Part shown: positions 54,101-63,189 of the stretch, one piece after another
Position numbering within the stretch: the first letter of the stretch is position 1
Layout of the letters: the number at the start of each line of letters is the position of its first letter
Assembly (NCBI RefSeq): GCF_902806685.2
Contig: NC_048554.1
Coordinates: 6,076,001-6,140,000 of the forward strand
Source: Maniola hyperantus
Lineage: Eukaryota > Arthropoda > Insecta > Lepidoptera > Nymphalidae
Direction: 5' to 3'
Length of the DNA stretch: 64,000 bases
The notes under the pieces: generated by a model
Seen by the model: only the letters and a program-made list of their open reading frames with translations
What the model was told of the DNA's origin: nothing
Database searches by the model: none
Program-made: the position numbers and the translations under genes

Positions 54101-54464
54101 GTCACTATCATTATCAATTCTTCATAATTAATTATTCTCGTGTAACTTCGATGCTATGTTTAAATAGTTAGTTACGGCAATTTCTTATAAAAAAGTTTAG
54201 TCAAGCAATTATTTCCGTCATGCGCTCGGGTGAAGGTCGTGCTGTTACGTCATCTTCGCACGATTGTACGTTTATGTCTTAGTTTGCTTCAGATCAGAAT
54301 TAACGGTGATCACATTACTAGTTACAACCCGCAAGACCCGTAGAAATATTATTGTCGTACCTACTCTTAGCACAAACTTTAAAGAAAACACACATCTTAA
54401 ATGAATTCGAATTTCAGATTCAGTATGAACATTTCCTTACATTCTTGCTATATGCATAATAAGG
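54101..54464. other. Gene-free stretch
   Basis: No gene or recognised repeat. Confidence 0.5.
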
Positions 54465-54975
54465 GATTCCGTCATTATCGAATTTATACCTTACCTTTTC
54501 AAAGCAACAAATAAGTCGTCCAATAACACCTCCATATCGAATGTTGCTGTGATAGTCTAGTGGTAAAGACTTCCGCCTGCTACTCGGAAGGTCGGGGGTT
54601 CAATCCCTGACACGCTGCTCTTCTCGGAGTTATGGTGGCTTACGTAAGTATGTAATTAAACATCACTTGCTTTAACGGTGAAGGAAAACATCGTGAGAGG
54701 ACCTTTATGCCTGAGTTCTCCATAATGTTGTCAAAGGGTGGTCTACCAATCCGCACTTAGCCAGCGTGGTAGACTGTGGTCTAAACCCGTCTCATTCGGA
54801 GAGGAGACCCGTTCCCGATAATGGGTTGATGATTATTATGATAAGCAGCAGCTACAACCTGGCTGTATGCACAGGAATTCCGTCATTATCAAAATTGCCA
54901 AATTTATCAGTCAACAGTTAAACCCTTGCCAAATGTACAAATAAGTTGTCGAATAACACCTTCGATCGAATGTTG
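54465..54975 (+). repeat. Direct repeat flanking a SINE
   Basis: 'gggattccgtcattatcgaa' to 'cgaatgttg' (54465-54548) is repeated in longer form at 54872-54974 ('aggaattccgtcattatcaa' to 'gatcgaatgttg'). The SINE-A copy lies between. The repeats are much too long for a normal target duplication. Confidence 0.7.
54546..54843 (+). mobile_element. SINE-A, full length
   Basis: A box TAGTCTAGTGGTAA, B box GGTTCAATCCC, body and a short 'gatgattattatga' tail. Confidence 0.85.
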
Positions 54976-55012
54976 AACAATCACGTCAGTTTTCCACAAA
55001 AAACTCAACCGT

Positions 55013-55635
55013 GTTTCATGATTCACGCCCGTGCCGCAATTTCGTAATACTAGGTGTGAAAACATTGTCTAATAAACGTTATGGCGCAATTATCTGTGTA
55101 TTGGCCACGATATTCGTGCGGCTTTTACCCGATTGAATTTTTAACTTTATCACTTTAATCCATATTTTTTGGTGTAGGTACATAGCTAAACTTTGTGAAC
55201 TTTGAAAATGTAGATATCTCTCTTGCAGTTTCATGATTCACGCCCGAGCCCCGATCTCGTAATACTAGGTGTGAAAACATTGTCTAATAAACGTTATGGC
55301 GCAATTATCTGTGTATTGGCCACGATATTCGTGCGGCTTTTACCCGATTGAATTTTTAACTTTATCACTTTAATCCATATTTTTTTGGTGTACATAGCTA
55401 AACTTTGTGAACTTTGTAAATGTAGATATCTCTCTTGCGGTTTCATGATTCACGCCCGAGCCCCGATCTCGTAATACTAGGTGTGAAAACATTGTCTAAT
55501 AGACGTTATGGCGCAATTATCTGTGTATTGGCCACGATATTCGTGCGGCTTTTAGCCGATTAAATTTTTAGCTTGATAACATAAAATCATACATTTTGGG
55601 TTTACATAGTTACACTGTTGTGAAATTTAAAAAAA
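55013..55635 (+). repeat. Three-copy tandem array, about 213-bp unit
   Basis: Units begin 'gtttcatgattcacgcccg' at 55013, 55228 and 55440. The first two differ by a few bases and a 3-4-bp indel (period 215, then 212). The third is close to the others for about 120 bp and then diverges ('tttttagcttgataacataa'). Confidence 0.93.
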
Positions 55636-55639
55636 AATA

Positions 55640-56150
55640 TCAAAGAAAGACGTAGCAAAGCGTTGTTGCCCAAATCGTTTTTAGACTGCTGGAGACTTAT
55701 AATTTTTTACGACATACCATTGATATTTTCTCGTAACTAGTCACTTCACCTAATTTTTCATACAACATACAAAACTGTCATGATGATAGCGACGATATTA
55801 TATTTTCAGCAGGACAGTATTTATTTCAATAATTCTTAGGTTTTACAAATAATATATTAATTTAGTGCAGAATGGACTTTTTGTACTAAATAAACCAAGA
55901 AGGGAGAGATAGGTACTCCGTCCAACTTCAATTTCAATATTCTTTTTTTATTGGAATCAGATCGCTCAGTCAAACGGTACCTAGGTAGCCAATTACATGG
56001 ACACTACCCTTGGGAGTTTGATGGTAGCCAGAGATTTGTCCTTTGGCTGCAACGATCTCGGTTTTTGCTCTCTTATTTAGTTTTCAAAATCCAACTATTT
56101 AAATAAAATATATGAATATTTCTATAATGTTGCTATATTTTACAGCCAAA
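55640..56150. other. Gene-free stretch
   Basis: No gene or recognised repeat. Confidence 0.5.
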
Positions 56151-56279
56151 GGGCATTTGTGCACTCATCCGTGATTTCACGGATCCGTCAAAAATACGAA
56201 TCGAATGTACGTATTTGTATGACGGCAACTTCGAAGAATCACGGATACGAACCGAATACGGATGAGTGCACAAACGCCC
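56151..56279. mobile_element. MITE with GCACTCATCCG inverted ends
   Basis: GGGCATTTGTGCACTCATCC at the left and GGATGAGTGCACAAACGCCC at the right. Same family as 52402-52546. Internal 'atttcacggatccgtcaaaa' pairs imperfectly with the other arm. Confidence 0.85.
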
Positions 56280-57150
56280 AAAGATTTCTATTTTACCACA
56301 TTATATTTTTATGTTTAGCTTAATTAAAATTATGTATGAAGCGCATGTTTATACGGGACATAGTCAAGCATAACAAGAATATAACTCTTTGCATAACACC
56401 AGCGACCCTTGTCAGCAAACGTGTAAGGAAAATAGGCTGTGGCATGCAGTTTTTTCGCTTAGATTTGGACCCGATATAAATCTTGGTAACGTCTCCAGAG
56501 ATATGGTTAGGGAAGGCGAGAAACTCATTAATATTTACGAGAATGTGGATATATAAACAATGCGCGATGCGGGATTCACGGCGGGTTTTTTCAGGAAATC
56601 ATTGTCACTTACCATACTAACTTAGTTTTGAATAATAGCTCTCCCATTCTTTTTTATGCATTTTTAGATTTCATTACAAAACAAAAATATACGAATGGTA
56701 TTAGACTAAGAGCTGACGAACAATAATTTATTTTCAAGTTTTTCTACCAGTCAGAAATGATTGAGACTGGTTTTTTCCACTGCTTTTTCCACGTGGATTT
56801 GCTTAGAGTTGTTAAAGATAGCATTGAGTTTTTAAAATCCTTTCTAAGTGGAGGTCAACTTTGTATTATGCGCACCTACATTTCATATTCCTTCTTTCAT
56901 ATATTATTATGGTATCATATAGGTATGTACTTGTATGTGCCTACAATCTACTTAGATAAAAACATGAGGCAAATTATCTAGTTTGAATGTTAGTATCTAT
57001 AGTTCAAACTACTCGTAGATAGGTATCTAACCTTTTCGATTATTATTATTACAATATAATATTACAATTAAATAATAATTATGTAAATTATCGCCAGTAA
57101 CAAGAAATATATAGGTACATAGAAAATCTCATGAAATAATAAACGAATGG
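56280..57150. other. Gene-free stretch
   Basis: A 74-codon frame at 56757 is not recognised. No repeat identified. Confidence 0.45.
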
Positions 57151-57152
57151 TT

Positions 57153-57344
57153 GAGCTGTGCAGTGGTTAGGACGTCCGCCTATCGCAGGATCGTGAGGAA
57201 ACCTGCATACCTGAGAGTTCTCCTTAATGTTCTCAAAGGTGTATGAAGTCTACCAATCCGCACATGGCCAGCGTGGTAGACTTTGGCCAAACCCTTCTCT
57301 CTCTGAGACCTGAGCTCTGTAGTGATGGGTTGATCATGATGATT
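57153..57344 (+). mobile_element. SINE-A, internally deleted
   Basis: 'gagctgtgcagtggttagga' (A-box region) jumps to 'atcgtgaggaaacctgcata' and the rest of the body. The B box is gone, so it could not be transcribed by pol III. Confidence 0.75.
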
Positions 57345-57701
57345 GCATTATACATTTTCGATCAGTGATAGAATCCAATTTAAAAATGCAATAAGTGTCT
57401 GTTCGTTTAAAATAAATTGATTTATGCTCAAATTGATAAGCTCGGCGTGGCATTCACCTTTCTTCGGACGAAAATAATTTCAGAGATAAAGGCCTTTGAC
57501 GTGGAACATGGCGCCAATACAATAAATGCATTATCAAAATGTTATCTCTGACACTTCCTACTACATATTTTACTAGATATATTATATCAACAATCTGTAT
57601 GTCTATACTCTAGAGACATCAAGAAAAAACTCATGTAAGATTTTTCTCTAAAAAAAGTATAGAACTTAATGTATTTTTTTAAATATCATATTTTATTTTA
57701 A
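57345..57701. other. Gene-free stretch
   Basis: No gene or recognised repeat. Confidence 0.5.
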
Positions 57702-57935
57702 ACTAGCTTAAGCTCGCGACTTCGTCCGCGTGGACTACACAAATTTCAAACCCTTATTTCACCTCCTTAGGGGTTGAATTTTCAAAAATCCTTTCTTAGC
57801 GGATGCCTACATCGTAATAGCTATCTGCATGCCAAATTTCAGCCCGATCCGTCCAGTAGTTTGAGCTGTGCGTTGATAGATCAGTCAGTCAGTCAGTCAG
57901 TCAGTCAGTCACCTTTTCCTTTTATATATTTAGAT
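57702..57935 (-). mobile_element. Helitron-like element H3, full length
   Basis: ACTAGCTTAAGCTCGCGACT hairpin end to a seven-unit AGTC array and 'ccttttatatatttaga'. Confidence 0.92.
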
Positions 57936-58059
57936 TCTTGTAACGAGGAGGGATTAGAATGAAATTGTGTCGGTTTTGATGATAGATAAGCTATACATAC
58001 ATATAATAGCTACAGAGTACAAAAAAATTACGGGTAGGTACATAAGTAACAAATCAGTG

Positions 58060-58288
58060 CCCCTATTATAAATGCGAAAGTGTGTTTGTTTGTTGGTTTA
58101 TTGGTTTGTTGGTTTGTCCTTCAATCACGTCGCAACGGTGCAACGGATTGACGTGGTTTTTTGCATGGGTATAGATAAATACCTGCAGAGTGACATAGGC
58201 TACTTTTTGTCCCGGAAAATAAAAGAGTTCCCACGTGATTTTTAAAAAACCTAATTCCACGCAGACGAAGTCGCGGGCATCAGATAGT
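58060..58288 (+). mobile_element. Helitron-like element H1, full length
   Basis: 'ccctattataaatgcgaaag' to GCAGACGAAGTCGCGGGCAT plus CAGATAGT. Confidence 0.9.
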
Positions 58289-58548
58289 GAATAAATAATA
58301 CTTATAACAGTTACGTGTTAATGTAACAACAGTAAAGTGTTAATGGAATAGAAAGTTTTAAAAGTGTGTATTAATTTATTAACAGCTATATTTTATTATT
58401 TCAAATTGGCTTATCATAGTTAGATGCTAAATATAATGCAAGAAAGTTCAAAGTACACCTAAGTATCCACTATCCACGTGGTAGGTAATACTTGAGTTTA
58501 CTGCGGTAATATTAGTTTAAGATCCGACCGTAAAATTTCTTTCAAAAT

Positions 58549-58770
58549 CTAAATATATAAAACGAAAAGGTGACTGACTGACTGACTGACTGACTGATCT
58601 ATCAACGCACAGCTCAAACTATTGGACGGATCGGGCTGAAATTTGGCATCAAGATAGCTATTATGACGTAGGCTTAGAAAGGATTTTTGAAAATTCAACT
58701 TCTAAGGGGGTGAAATAGGGGGTTGAAATTGGTGTAGTCCACGCGGACGAAGTCGTGAGCATAAGCTAGT
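58549..58770 (+). mobile_element. Helitron-like element H3, full length
   Basis: 'aaatatataaaacgaaaagg', GACT array, body with a short deletion at 'gtaggcttagaaagg', and hairpin end with AAGCTAGT. Confidence 0.9.
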
Positions 58771-58842
58771 GTCGGTATACTTATTAAAAATATTTTTTTC
58801 GAAAAATTTAAGTAGGTATTCATTAAATTGAGGCTTGAGGTG

Positions 58843-59041
58843 GGAGGCTTCGGCCGTGGCTAGTTACCACCCTACTGGCAAAGCCGTGCCGCCAAGCGAT
58901 TTAGCGTTCCGGTACGATGCCGTGTAGGGTTTAATAAAAACTGCCATACCCCTTCCAGGTTAGCCCGCTATCATCTTAGACTGCATCATCACTTACCATC
59001 AGGTGATATTGCATTCAAGGGCTAACTTGTATCTGAATAAA
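58843..59041 (+). mobile_element. SINE-F, 3' part
   Basis: 'gtgggaggcttcggccgtgg', 'taccaccctactggcaaagc', 'cgttccggtacgatgccgtg', 'catcatcacttaccatcagg' and an A-rich end. The tRNA head is missing. Confidence 0.8.
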
Positions 59042-59102
59042 AAAAAATTATAAGGTTTAATTTTAGGAATGATAATTGGAAATAATTTTACTTATGTATA
59101 GG

Positions 59103-59200
59103 CTTATAAGTCCCGCAAATTGCTATTGCGTTGGAATCATATCTCGTTAACATCGAAGTGACGTCATTTTGACATCAGCCGAAATAAAAATATACGTCGA
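59103..59200. mobile_element. Half copy of the 23168 MITE
   Basis: 'ttataagtcccgcaaattgc' then 'attgcgttggaatcatatct' and 'gtgacgtcattttgac' match the reverse complement of 23168-23310. The second half is not seen. Confidence 0.65.
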
Positions 59201-59502
59201 AGTCTTAATTACTAAGTTAGAACCACATAGAAACTCTTGCTGTCACAAATAGCGAGTTTATTTTAGGCTGCGATTTTACAGCTGTCTCTTGGACTATATT
59301 GAGTATGTCACTGAACGCCTAATTGGATGAGTCACGCCCTGAAGTTCACAATACCTATGGGAGTTGCGGTTCGCTTCACCTCGGGCAATATTTTTTTCGC
59401 AGGGACCTTTTCTCTGTTGTTGTAAACATGACATTTTTATAAGGTTTCAAGGGTAAGTTAGGGTGAAAACCCGTATTTTATTAGTTCGTTAGGGGAATCA
59501 AA
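59201..59502. other. Gene-free stretch
   Basis: No gene or recognised repeat. Confidence 0.45.
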
Positions 59503-59706
59503 TCTATACTAATATTATAAAGAGGTAAAGTTTGTAAGTTTGTTTGTAGGAAGTAATCTCTGGAACTACTGAACCGATTTTGAAAATTCTTTGACCAGTA
59601 GAAAGCTACATTACTTCTGAGTGAGATAGGCTATATCTTATTTTCAAAAGAGATCCCTGCAAAACTTATCAGATACCCGTGCGAAGCCAGGGCGGGTCGC
59701 CAGTGT
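59503..59706 (+). mobile_element. Helitron-like element H4
   Basis: 'actaatattataaagaggta', 'ggaactactgaaccgatttt', 'cagtagaaagctacattact', and the end CCGTGCGAAGCCAGGGCGGG plus TCGCCAGTG. Confidence 0.8.
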
Positions 59707-59807
59707 AATATATATAGGTATCAATTATTATGTATGTATGTATATGTAGTAATAAACTGCGTGACTAAATATTATGTACCTACTTAGGTATATATTAAAG
59801 TAGAAAC

Positions 59808-59905
59808 TATGGCTAATTCTGCAATACACAATCTCTAAACGTAATTCAAATGATAGGTCTAAATTTATTGCTATCCTTTTCATAATGCTCCCTCCTGAAA
59901 AGGAT
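59808..59905. mobile_element. Half copy of the 6904 MITE
   Basis: 'atggctaattctgcaataca' and 'ataggtctaaatttattgct' match 6904-7056 in reverse. Confidence 0.6.
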
Positions 59906-60204
59906 AGATACCTACTTGTATATAAGTTATTTATATAACGTAGACCTTCCTAAAAACGAATAATTGTGACCGGGAAGACAACTAATCTCACCTAACCTAG
60001 GTCAAAACTCGGACGAAGTTGCGAGAAAAGGCTGTTTTATGCTGTAAAATTTACATTTCAGTCATAAGAAGTTCGTAATACTTTATACGATTTTTTTAAA
60101 ATCCATTTGAAGATCCCTAGCACTTCGTTAATAAAAATATAGCGGCTAAACCGTGCATGTATAGAAATTACAAAGCTAAATACTATGCCTAGTTAAAGGT
60201 ATAA

Positions 60205-60635
60205 CTCTTTGATATACGGGTAAACGTATATGGGTTCTGCTACTCTAGTGCTGAAATTTTTCTCAGTGTAATGGAAATGTCTAATGTAAAGGTGAGGTTA
60301 GTATTAGAGAGCGCACACACAACACACAGTGCAGATAAATCGGTAGTGGATGAATTTTCTTTACCCTCTTATTAGCTTTTTCCCGCGACTTCATCCATTT
60401 GATATACATAACTTATAGCCGCTCTTTGATATATGAGTAACTTATATGGGTTCTGCTACTTTCGTGGTGGTAAAATAATTTTTCTCAGTGTAATGGAAAT
60501 GTCTAATGTGAAGCAAAAACGTTTTTACTCTGCGTGAGGTGAGGTGTAGTATTAGAGAGCGTATTGCCTTTGCCACAGTGCAGAGAAATCGGTGTGGGAT
60601 TTTACTTTACACCCAACTAGCTTTGCCCGCGACAT
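60205..60635 (+). repeat. Two-copy tandem repeat, period 217
   Basis: Both units start CTCTTTGATATA (60205, 60422) and share 'atatgggttctgctact', 'tttctcagtgtaatggaaat' and 'agtattagagagcg'. They end in a worn Helitron-like 'tagctttxxcccgcgac' word. The second unit has an extra 'gaagcaaaaacgtttttact' block. Confidence 0.8.
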
Positions 60636-60717
60636 TTTTTAAAATTTATTCACATACAAGTTAGCCCTTGCCTGCAGTTTCACACAAAAACACACTTTCG
60701 CAGTCATAATATGGGTT
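60617..60717 (-). mobile_element. Helitron-like relic
   Basis: CAACTAGCTTTGCCCGCGAC (3' end) and 'cacactttcgcagtcataat' (5' end) with little between. Confidence 0.5.
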
Positions 60718-60718
60718 A

Positions 60719-60960
60719 ACTAGCTGACCCGCCCCGGCTTCGCTCGGGTGCAATTTTGAAAATTGAGGTGGGGGTTGAATTTCCAAAAATCCTGAAATAC
60801 ATATTTCTTCTATTATTACCGAAAACCCAAATAATAATTTTCATGTAAATTACTTGAAAAATGTCAGACTTTCATACAAACTTTAATCCCCTGTTTAACC
60901 CCCTTGGTAGTAGAATTTCCAAAAATCGTGAAATACGTACTCTTTTATTTTTAACCGAAA
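60719..60960 (-). mobile_element. Helitron-like element, subfamily H5
   Basis: ACTAGCTGACCCGCCCCGGC and TTCGCTCGGGTGC form a different, GC-rich terminal hairpin with the same CTAGT end. Downstream 'ttgaatttccaaaaatcctg' and its near-repeat at 60905 suggest an internal duplication. Confidence 0.65.
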
Positions 60961-61385
60961 GCTGAAATACCTTTTCATCGATGTAACTTACAACTGTAAC
61001 CTACAAGAACAAGCCAATGGTTTTACTGTTTACCTTACACTACATCTACATGTTGAAGCAAAGAAATTACATATAATAACACCCCGTGTTTCTTACGAGA
61101 GACGAAGGCGAAGGTAAGCTCGGAGCCCTACGCAATGAGTGCTATCATCTCTAATGGCATCAGATTTACGGTTCCAAGCTAAGACCACGTTTTACTTATA
61201 GCTATAATAAAATCTACTTTACTGGGATTATGTTATGAGAGCAGAACGAAATATTTATCAAATGAAAATGTAGGCTTGCTTTGTAAATTAAATTTTCTCA
61301 AAGTCAAAATCAAATCATTTATTCAAAGTAGTTACAATAATTGTACACTTTTTGATTGTCAGTTATTGGATTTGTAAGATGATCA
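60961..61385. other. Gene-free stretch
   Basis: No gene or recognised repeat. Confidence 0.5.
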
Positions 61386-61572
61386 TGTCTGTCTGTCTGC
61401 TAGCTTTTCACGCACCAACAGTTTAACCGAGTTTAATGAAATTTAGTACAGACTTAGCTTACATCCCGGGGACGGACATACGCTACTTTTATCCCGGAAA
61501 ATCAGAGTTCCCACGGGACTTCAAAAAAAAATACTAAATCCAAGAAAACTACGTCGCGGGCATCATCTAGTA
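61386..61572 (+). mobile_element. Helitron-like element H2
   Basis: TGTCTGTCTGTCTGCTAGCT, 'cttacatcccggggacggac', 'atcccggaaaatcagagttc' and CATCATCTAGT. Confidence 0.8.
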
Positions 61573-61933
61573 AAATATAAATGCTTTATAGGAATAAAGC
61601 AATTATTTAATAAGACTGCATAAAGTTAACCTGGAATTTAATTGTAAAGCTCTCTTTTTAATTTAAATTAGCTCATAGTTTTATAAAGGGTAGGTAACAG
61701 GGCTTTGTTTAGTCTCAGCAATATAAAATATTAATCTTTTGTTTACAGATGAAACTAGAGGTCAGGATTTTCATTAATAGTCCTTTGACCTAAAGGAAAA
61801 TAATCTCAGTTTTTGTTTATCCTAAAATATTACGCTTCGTCCGGTAGGTAAAGCTTTGTTCATTGTTGTACAAAGATTTTGCTCTCCACATTTTACGAAT
61901 AAAGTATTAAAATCTAACATTTTAAAATGCTTT

Positions 61934-61997
61934 AAAACGGAAACATACTCAAAAAGACTTTTCACCAAGTCGTTTTGAGTAGGTATGTTTCCGTTTT
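61934..61997. repeat. Palindrome, 21-25-nt arms
   Basis: 61934-61954 (AAAACGGAAACATACTCAAAA) pairs with 61973-61997; the right arm has 4 extra bases. Confidence 0.88.
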
Positions 61998-62068
61998 ATA
62001 GTGAAATGAAATCTTGGATAGAACAAACAGCGTTTGAATAGTAATAATTTATTATTGTATGCCTTCCT

Positions 62069-62183
62069 GAAGCTGAAGTGGCAATGGGCAGGGCACATAG
62101 TTCGTAAAACCGATAGACGTTGGGGTCTCAAGGTGCTGGAATAGCGACCTCGCACCGGAAGACGCAGCGTTGGAAGACCCCCA
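62069..62183 (+). pseudogene. RTE-like LINE 3' fragment
   Basis: 'gctgaagtggcaatgggcag' to 'gttggaagacccccact' matches 8480-8600. The frame has a TAG in LE(W)RPRTG. It stops exactly where the next palindrome starts. Confidence 0.75.
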
Positions 62184-62246
62184 CTTACAATGCACAATTG
62201 CAAAAACTGCTTGCAATTAAAACACTTTGCAATTGTGCATTGTAAG
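62184..62246. repeat. Perfect palindrome, 21-nt arms
   Basis: 62184-62204 and 62226-62246 (CTTACAATGCACAATTGCAA) are exact reverse complements with a 21-nt loop. Confidence 0.95.
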
Positions 62247-62460
62247 GTCTACATCTCCTGAGGATGCTCCGGTGTCGGGGCGAAACGTGCGTCGAGTGTG
62301 TTTTGGGATTGGTGTGGTGCTGCGTGGTGGTGGTGCGTATTGCTTGCCGAGTTGCTGCTTTTCCTGCATGGTTAGCAATGGGAGGGCGGGCGGTGCATTT
62401 CGCATGCTGCATGTTGCATCATACAGATTCGACCTGATTCAGCGAATTACAGCAAATTAA
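62247..62460 (+). mobile_element. Retroelement fragment with hammerhead-like core
   Basis: 'ggtctacatctcctgaggat' with 'gcgaaacgtgcgtcgag', then a G/T-rich stretch and 'catgctgcatgttgcatcat'. I recall this as a recurrent lepidopteran repeat, possibly Penelope-like or LINE. CTGAGGA...GAAAC at 62258-62286 encloses a 6-bp stem (GCTCCG/CGGGGC), as in hammerhead ribozyme cores. The 62-77-codon frames are not genes. Confidence 0.4.
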
Positions 62461-63112
62461 GTTTTTGGTTCATTGCATATCATGGACTTCCGCAAAGTAA
62501 CGCCTGCTTCTATACAACATTTACATAATATGTTAATAATACGTATTTTAATTATTACAATCAGTGTTACTATTATATTTCACGCATTCTGGTGTAATCT
62601 GACACAATCAATAGCATCATCTAGCTATAGAAAAACATTAGTAAACGAACTTGCTGATTAGGGATAATTTTGCAGACAATATTATATCGTAACCGGATGT
62701 TTTAACAGCAAGCCTTATGCAAGCTTAATAATTATTATACACTATAGGTACAGGTATATTTTTATGTTTATTCATTTAATTTAATTTTCTTATTACTGTA
62801 GTTAATTTAATTTAATTTTTTTACTGTAGTTATTTCGATATATGAATTATTGCGTTCAAAAAACAATTTTTTATTGTAACGCATAGTAGGTACACAATAG
62901 TATCATTTGCAAAATATCCTCGAAATGCAATCTTATTTGTATTATCTTGCGTAATTTCGTAATCTAGCTAGGTATAGGTAATTATTTAGCTTTTATATAA
63001 AACAAGTTGGTTAACCATATGTATATTATTATATTTTTTATCAAAACAGTATAATAAAATAGATATTGCGTAGGTTACAGTCTTATTTTTACTGGCTCCT
63101 TGATAAAAAATG
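62461..63112. other. Gene-free stretch
   Basis: No gene. 'aatttaattttcttattact' at 62778 and 'aatttaatttttttactgta' at 62810 are a small duplication. Confidence 0.5.
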
Positions 63113-63189
63113 GCCAATAGACATGATATCATTCTGTACCTAGCCTATGTCAGCAAAGGTTACAGAATGATATGTCTATCTCTATTGGC
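63113..63189. repeat. Imperfect hairpin, about 27-bp stem
   Basis: GCCAATAGACATGATATCAT...CTGTA pairs with TACAGAATGATATGTCTAT...ATTGGC with a 3-nt bulge around a 22-nt loop. It has the size of an animal pre-miRNA, but palindromes are common in this window. Confidence 0.7.
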
